From Branchinecta lynchi (taxonomy: Eukaryota > Arthropoda > Branchiopoda > Anostraca > Branchinectidae): a DNA stretch of 64,000 nt. The notes under the pieces were generated by a model. That model was not told the DNA's origin. It saw nothing but the letters and a program-made list of their open reading frames with translations, and searched no databases. The DNA lies in the NCBI GenBank assembly GCA_023053575.1, contig JAKZAP010000012.1:11346230-11410229 (forward strand), read 5' to 3'. Below, piece after piece: positions 62,880 to 64,000 of the stretch (the first letter of the stretch is position 1; each line of letters begins with the position of its first letter). Position numbers and translations under genes: made by a program.

Positions 62880-64000
62880 TTTTGGGATCCCAAAACGTAA
62901 GTGGAGGGATACCTATGACATCGCAAAAGTTGTCCGTCTGTCCGTCCGTCCGTCCGTCTGTAAGCACGATAACTCTCGAAGGGAATGAGATATTTTGATG
63001 AAACTTGGTCTTAGGGTTCGTTGGGTCGTCGGACCAGTCAAGTTCGTAGATGGGCTTTGTAGCTCTACATTTAGGGGTGGGGGAGGGGATTCAAATTAAG
63101 GGACGAACAAAATATTTTGAAACAGCTAATGTGATAGTCGATTATGGGGTAAGAAGACATGCTGAACACGAAGCTGAAAACCATTTTGTCATCGGACAAG
63201 TAGTTCGCCCGGAATCCGGCCAAAACCGGAAAGTTTGTTGAAAGTAAAAGTTTTATTTGAAGTTGATTAGATGTTCGATTTAGGGGTAGGAAGACATGCT
63301 GAAGACGATGGTGAAAATTATTTTCTCGACGGACAAGTATTTCGCCCGGAATCCGGCCCAAACCGGAAAGTTTGTTGAATGTAAAAGTTTTATTTGAAAT
63401 TGATTAGATGTTCGATTTAGAGGTAGGAAGACATGCTGAAGACGATGGTGAAAACTATTTTCTCGATGGACAAGTATTTCGCCCGGAATCCGGCCCAAAC
63501 CGGAAAGCTTGTTGAAAGTAAAAGTTTTATTTGAAGTTGATTAAATGTTCGATTTCGAGGTAGGGAGACATGCTGAAGACGATGGTGAAAACTGTTTTCT
63601 CGACGGACCAGTATTTTGACCGGAATCCGGCCCAAACCGGAAAGTTTGTCAAAATTAAAAGTTTTATTTGGAGTTGATTAGATGTTCGATTTAGGGCAAG
63701 AAGACATGCTGAACACTTATGTGAAAACAAGTTTCTACCCGGACATGTAGTTAGTCCGGAACCCGGCCAAAACCGGAAAACTGTTGGAAGTCAAAGTTTT
63801 ATTTCTAGTCGATTAGATAAGCGATTTAGGGGTAAGAAGAGATGCTGAGTCCCTGTGTGACAATCTTATTTTACTCGGACATATAGTTCGAACGGAATCC
63901 GGCTGGAATCGGAAATTTTGTTATAAGCTAAATTTCTATTTGAAGTTGATTAGATGTTCATTACTGGGGAAAGAAGATACCCTGATTTCGTCTTTGAGCT
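62880..64000 (+). mobile_element. Family A element, cut by the window end
   Basis: Left end TTTTTGGGATCCCAAAACGT AAGTGG, GTCTGTCCGTCCGTCCGTCC GTCTG, ACGATAACTCTCGAAGGGAA, G-rich block, then regular core units with GACATGCTGAA at 63156, 63293, 63430, 63567, 63703 and a variant at 63839 (steps 137, 137, 137, 136, 136). Each unit carries about four CCGG boxes. Units are more alike here than in any other copy, so this is a young array. Confidence 0.92.

Noticed and set aside
63071..63730. Series of similar minus-strand frames (NRTSNQLQIKLL...)
   Set aside because: Translations of the 137-bp family A units; the same words appear in every family A copy and in shifting frames.

Overview
This is repeat-dominated eukaryotic genomic DNA. 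There is no operon structure, no dense coding and no prokaryotic gene layout. It holds about a dozen 5'-truncated non-LTR retrotransposon (LINE) fragments with simple-sequence tails, short DNA transposons with 8-bp target duplications, a tRNA-derived SINE, long tandem arrays and foldback palindromes. This points to an invertebrate metazoan with a repeat-rich genome; a crustacean-like source is a guess I cannot prove from the sequence. No complete host gene was identified. The nearest to an intact protein gene is the reverse-transcriptase ORF of a LINE at 31662-32915.

Two large families make up much of the window. Family A (19 copies or remnants) has a GGGATCCC palindrome near both ends, a (GTCC)n/(ACGG)n microsatellite near the left end and a core of ~137-bp tandem units, each with several CCGG boxes. 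Family B (seven copies) has CAAGTGCCATAT near both ends, a (GTCTGTCG)n-like microsatellite and core units of up to 281 bp. The plan of short end palindrome, tetranucleotide microsatellite and core tandem repeat recalls the pearl/HINE (Helentron-associated) non-autonomous elements, but no Rep/helicase is present to prove it.

Layout: 0-3.7 kb, a minus-strand LINE RT split by a 1,585-bp hAT-type element (TSD TTGTCGAC). 4-9 kb, LINE ends, a small hAT MITE and a family B copy. 9-18 kb, a coding-like exon, family A, a LINE flanked by a 16-bp TSD, and large stretches of unassigned AT-rich DNA. 18-21 kb, an unexplained CCGG hairpin array, a 698-bp foldback hAT MITE (TSD GTGAATGC) and a zinc-finger gene relic split by a LINE. 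21-46 kb, alternating family A and B copies, into which LINEs, a SINE, a MITE and hammerhead-bearing foldbacks have inserted. 46-48 kb, a 263-bp higher-order array. 48-64 kb, LINE relics, another MITE, Cys-rich 177-bp repeats open on both strands, an unrecognised ORF at 57.8-58.3 kb, a broken gene with a TFDQPMWW motif at 59-60.5 kb, and a family A copy running off the end.

The most interesting signal is a set of short elements (25953-26267, 35635-35844, 43958-44376 and relics) that carry the conserved core of a hammerhead ribozyme: CTGANGA, helix II, GAA, a palindromic ATAT helix III and a paired stem I. Copies occur as head-to-head palindromes with 13-bp target duplications, or as a ~351-bp unit flanked by direct repeats. 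This is the arrangement expected of retrozyme-like or Penelope-related short retroelements.
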